A stretch of 33,104 nt of DNA from Chromera velia (Eukaryota > Sar > Chromeraceae): assembly GCA_018398765.1 (NCBI GenBank), contig JAHBMJ010004866.1:42501-75604 (forward strand), given 5' to 3'. The notes below the pieces were generated by a model. That model searched no databases. It was given only the letters and a program-made list of their open reading frames with translations, and was not told the origin of the DNA. The position numbers and the translations under genes were made by a program. Numbering within the stretch: the first letter of the stretch is position 1; the number at the start of each line of letters is the position of its first letter. Positions 29,734-33,104 of this stretch are shown piece after piece.

Positions 29734-30910
29734 TTTTTTGTGTAATAAAGGGGGGGTCAGGGGTAATTGTTACACATTTAACTTTGTGTAACAAAATAGG
29801 ATTGGTGTATATGTAACCTAGGAAAAACTACTAGTAGCAACCTAAGTAGCAACTTGAAAAGAATGACTTAATTTAAGAATAAAGGACCATGTATGAATGA
29901 ATATGAATGATGTAATTATTAGATAAATTAATGAGTTATACTAGGAGTTATACTGCTATCTAGACTGCTATAGTTATACTTATAGTTATACTAAACCTAG
30001 TACTGAACAAACCTAAGAACGAACGAACTTTTGAAGTTAGGTCTTTTGAAGCAAGTAACCAAGTTTATTAAAGTAAGCAAAAAAGTAAGGAAAAACTAAG
30101 CTAGGGAACTGTCGAGGGAACTTTGAAGAACCGGGGGAAGAAGAGAAGGACAGGTGGAGGAAGAAAGAAGCTTCGAAGAAGGGGGGAAGGAAACGAAGGG
30201 GAATGATAACAAAATTCAGACACTGACAGACAGGAACAAAAGATGGTGACGGCACGGAAAGTCAGGAGTAAAGCGGGAAAGATAGAACGATGAGAGAAGG
30301 AGAGGGAGAATTAAGGAAGGCAACGCAGCCAGGGAATGAAAGAACCGATCTCCATGAAATCGGTGAAGACAGAAAGAAGGGGACAGGAGATTCACCGGAG
30401 AAGACACCCAATGGGTAAAACCACGAGCTCTCTGATACATGAGAAGGTAGGAGGAGGCATCTCTTTTGAGCTCTGATAAGAACTATACAGAAATCAGAGT
30501 CACAAAACAAAAACAAATCAATTTTGCACTCTCAATCTCTTCCCCCCCCGTAGAAACAAACGAATCAATCTAAGTGAACTCTATTATTCATCTTCATTTT
30601 ATCCATGGCAATCTGGGCCGAAGCTGCGGAGCTGTCAATCGATCGAATTAACGACTTCTTGGACAGACAACTTGAAGACCGACTGCATGACTTGTTTTCC
30701 CATTTGTTCTTCTTTTCTTTCCAGACAGGCCGAGAATTCATCTGAGTCCGAATCTTGTTCTGACGCAATCAGAGACCTGAGCAATACCGAAAACAGTCAA
30801 CACAATTGTGAATCCCGGCTTTTGTGAGAGCACACCGACACCCCCCTCAGATTCCTTTCCTTCCACTCCTTCGGAGTCCCCCCCCCCTCCGCCCCCCCTC
30901 CTTCCGTCCG
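29734..30910. other. Right flank of the nest, hairpins and purine-rich spacer
   Basis: No gene found. Near the element, TTGTTACACA (29768-29777) and TGTGTAACAA (29785-29794) form a 10-bp hairpin stem. The segment 29784-29809 is the inverted partner of 6096-6121. From about 30090 to 30460 the plus strand is purine-rich with only short minus-strand shadow frames. The stretch from about 30500 to 30910 probably includes the 3' untranslated region of the TPR gene. Confidence 0.5.
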
Positions 30911-31465
30911 CTAACTGCCAAACATCTTCTGATACATCGGTTTTTCTTTTTTCTGGAGAAAGGCTTTCTTTTTCTCTGCCAATTGCTGCCTGGCCTTTGC
31001 CACTGCCCCCTTGTTCTCCCCATTGATCTGCAAAGCCTCTGCAAAGTCCTTCTCTGCCTGATCGAAATCCTCCAACTCCATTGAAGCCTGCCCGTGGCGG
31101 TATCTGGCTTTGTCGTTCTTCGAATTGTAATGAAGAGCCTCCTTGGCTCTCTCCAAGGCCTTTTCAAAATCTCCCTTCTTCAACTGGACCATCGCCATAT
31201 TGGAGTACGTCAGAGAGAGGAACTCTGATACCTCCTTCGGGTCTACAGACGGACTCGCATTCGGATTCGCACCCAAATTCCCCATACCCGGCATCGCCCC
31301 CCCCAACGCACTCGCGACTGACTGGTCGGAACCAAGAGGTTTCACATGCATGACCGCCTTCCAGTACATTTGAAGGGCCTCCTTGTACCTCCCCTCCTTG
31401 AAATGTGCATTTCCCGCCTCCCTAAATTCCCTCCCTTGCGCAAATTGGTCTTCGGACTGAGCCAT
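30911..31465 (-). CDS. TPR-domain co-chaperone-like protein
   Basis: A 184-residue protein built almost entirely of tetratricopeptide repeats. The first repeat is near residues 10-43 (REAGNAHFKEGRYKEALQMY), the second near 81-114 (SLTYSNMAMVQLKKGDFEKA) and the third near 115-150 (KARYRHGQASMELEDFDQAE). A Gly/Met/Asn-rich insert (about 48-72) separates the first two. The C-terminus is a basic helix ending EKPMYQKMFGS, a tail common in the three-TPR modules of FKBP-type immunophilins and related Hsp90/Hsp70 adaptors. Binding to chaperone EEVD tails is therefore a family-based guess. ATG 31465 is the first start; the frame extends upstream to 31531 without another ATG. It ends in TAG, which argues that TAG is a normal stop in this genome. 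It diverges from the spliced gene at 32414. Confidence 0.8.
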   Translation of the reverse strand: MAQSEDQFAQGREFREAGNAHFKEGRYKEALQMYWKAVMHVKPLGSDQSVASALGGAMPGMGNLGANPNASPSVDPKEVSEFLSLTYSNMAMVQLKKGDFEKALERAKEALHYNSKNDKARYRHGQASMELEDFDQAEKDFAEALQINGENKGAVAKARQQLAEKKKAFLQKKEKPMYQKMFGS

Positions 31466-32413
31466 CTTCACTTGTTCGACAAATCCGTTCCGTTTCCTCA
31501 GCCCCCCCCTATTCAGCGACAAATTTGGCACACTACTCCCACTCGCAGCAGAACCTTCCGAAAGGTCACAAGAGGAGACGAGACGGGAGAAGAGCGGGTG
31601 TCTCCCTGTCCCTTGAGAGAAAAGCTTCAGTCAAAAATAAAAGGACTACACACAGCCTATTAGCTCTCAAAATCAGCAGGTCAGTAGGTGAGAAAGATCG
31701 ACCCGAAGGCTTTGATTAAACCCGCAGATCCTCGACAGTATAGAAGAAAAAGGCAATCTCGAGTGAGAGGATACCCTTGCCACCACAATAGAACGGAATG
31801 CTCGGTCTTCCCTTATCTTCACTTCAATCCACCCTCCTAAGTAATGTGGACTGCTGAATTGAATATTAGTAGCTACCTACGACGACTGTTGATGAAGTGC
31901 TGCCCGAAATCCTCAATCGGCAGCGGTCTACGTACGTACCTCTGCATCGCTCTGCATGGGCTCGAAGAAGGAGCTAGGCGAGACGATTTTGGGGTTTGAG
32001 TGGATTTCAGATTTCAGTGGTGCGCGGACTATATCTGCGGCTAAAATAGCTCGGCCCGGCTCTCCATAAAAATTTGCCTCGGCCCTGCACGATCGACTCT
32101 TGCATGAGGTCTTGAGGGACACGCCGGCCATATGCAGTTGATCGAGTCTTGAAGCGTCACCGTCGTCACAGCGGCTGAGCTCGGATGGGTCCAAGCTTAC
32201 ATGGGCGCCAAACCGGGTGTTAAGCAGAGTGAAGTGCAGAGAGGAAGGTCTCTTTGTCAAGTGTTTCCAGCGAATTGGAATCACCCAATTGAATTGGCTG
32301 TGGCGAGCAGGAGGAGACGGCTTCCACGCAGTCGTTTGTTAATTTTGTTATCGATCTAATTAATTGGTTGGAGCGGTGCAGACGCAGTCGTCACTCCGTT
32401 GGCCTCTGTCAGG
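31466..32413. promoter_or_regulatory. Spacer between divergent TPR and spliced genes
   Basis: About 950 bp, expected to hold both promoters and 5' leaders. A minus-strand open frame of about 118 codons (31928-32284) has no ATG at its start and no known motif, so it was not called as a gene. No clear TATA box was found. Confidence 0.35.
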
Positions 32414-32695
32414 ATGAATGAGCAACTTAAGCTGGCGTTTTCCACGGGACAAAAAAAGGTACGAATTGCCGACAATTGGTTCTTATCTTGAATTTTCCTC
32501 GCCGTCTCTTTCACATGTTGGACTTTCGGAAGCCCAGTGCACGAGCCTCAAGGACCCCCCCTTCCCCCTGTCTTCTTGCAGACCAAATCGACCCCCCTTT
32601 CTGCGGCCTTCGGGATCGACGATGATGATGTTCGTTTGGCTGCCAAACAGAGTTTGTTACACCCGCATTTTTACAATCTGCCTCCACGCACCTGA
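32414..32695 (+). CDS. 5' exons of a spliced gene (probable nuclear acidic-motif protein), partial
   Basis: Exon 1 (32414-32458) begins at ATG and encodes MNEQLKLAFSTGQKK. A GT donor follows in phase 0. An intron of 123 bp ends in a pyrimidine-rich tract plus CAG at 32581. Exon 2 opens TKSTPLSAAFGIDDDDVRLA. The combined pattern, a short hydrophobic strand, basic Lys patch, then AAFG plus an Asp run, is often seen at the ends of RNA-processing and G-patch-type nuclear proteins; this is a weak analogy, not an identification. Reading on reaches TGA at 32693-32695. A weak donor (GTTTGT) near 32652 would instead send the gene on past the window, which I think is more likely. No single open frame shows the joined exons, so the gene is easily missed. 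Confidence 0.5.
32459..32581 (+). other. Putative GT-AG intron
   Basis: Starts GTACGAATT and ends in a C/T-rich tract followed by TTCTTGCAG. It separates two codon-complete exons. Confidence 0.55.
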
Positions 32696-32766
32696 TTTTG
32701 TTTTTGGTCGAGTTTGCTGATTGTCATGTCAACATCCTTTCTCCTTCTGTCTATCTACCTGTCCAC

Positions 32767-32795
32767 CTGCCTGCTTGCCTGCCTGCCTGCCTGCC

Positions 32796-32824
<29 letters not shown>
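32767..32824. repeat. (CTGC)n/(CTGT)n compound microsatellite
   Basis: CTGC units switch to CTGT units at about 32797; a second short CTGT run occurs at 32870-32886. Confidence 0.95.
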
Positions 32825-32828
<4 letters not shown>

Positions 32829-32925
32829 GAATGTGTTTATGAAGAGAAGGAGGGGGGAAAACCATATGGTCTGTCTGTCTGTCTGTGTGCGCTGGTACCC
32901 TTCCACCCACTGAGAGAGCGCGCCA

Positions 32926-32960
32926 AAAGAAGAAGAAGGAGAAGAAGAAGAAGAAGAAAA
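32926..32960. repeat. (AAG)n microsatellite
   Basis: About ten AAG triplets with one interruption. Confidence 0.9.
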
Positions 32961-33090
32961 TGGAGAGAAGGAGAGAAAAGAAAGAGACTTGTCTGCCTGT
33001 AAAAAGAGGGGAGAAGAAAGAAACATACAGTCTCTCTGTCCCCCCTTTACGACTACACAGCAGCAGAAGAACCCCGCTCCGCAGGGGCAC

Positions 33091-33104
33091 CCCCCCCCCC
33101 CCCC
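33091..33104. repeat. Poly-C run at the window edge
   Basis: A homopolymer of at least 14 C closes the window; it may mark a contig end or sequencing artefact. Confidence 0.7.

Noticed and set aside
31928-32284. A 118-codon minus-strand open frame
   Set aside because: No ATG at its 5' end, no motif, and it lies in the spacer between two divergent genes.

Overview
This window is nuclear DNA from a eukaryote. The best guess is a photosynthetic alveolate close to Chromera (chromerid); this is an inference, not a database match. Three things point that way. A thioredoxin carries a bipartite leader (signal peptide, then a Phe-led transit peptide) of the kind used by secondary red plastids. A Cys/His-finger protein has the H-x4-C-x5-C-x2-CH-x-C layout common in alveolates. 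One gene shows a conventional GT-AG intron. Simple repeats are abundant and there is no bacterial operon structure.

The window has two gene-bearing edges and a transposon-filled core. On the left, a minus-strand thioredoxin-like gene (396-929) and a plus-strand zinc-finger gene (1602-2558) diverge from a shared GC-rich spacer, followed by about 2.5 kb of simple-repeat-rich DNA. On the right, a minus-strand TPR co-chaperone-like gene (30911-31465) and the 5' end of a spliced plus-strand gene (from 32414) also diverge from a shared spacer.

The core (about 5.1-29.8 kb) is a nest of mobile elements with readable boundaries. These are: (1) a 476-bp foldback MITE with a TA duplication and 20-bp perfect TIRs; (2) a 16.5-kb minus-strand Ty1/copia-type LTR element, 6263-22761, with 5-bp duplication ACTTT; (3) a 1434-bp non-autonomous hAT-like element inside its long 3' non-coding region, with 8-bp duplication TATGCAGG; (4) a 6.7-kb plus-strand Ty3/gypsy-type element, 23004-29728, with duplication CACAC; (5) a 1435-bp long-TIR element, 25363-26797, cutting that element's reverse transcriptase with a 4-bp duplication CTCT. 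Removing the LTR elements brings together the arms of a degenerate inverted repeat, so both probably landed in an older AT-rich repeat.

Both LTR elements are dead: their reading frames carry many stops and some frameshifts. They are unusual nonetheless. The copia-type element spans about 3,600 codons from Gag start to RNase H, with roughly 1,000 unrecognised codons between integrase and reverse transcriptase. The gypsy-type element has no Gag at all, its protease beginning almost at the primer-binding site. Its two LTRs differ by 23 substitutions that are all transitions. I see no tRNA, rRNA, CRISPR or bacterial defence system.
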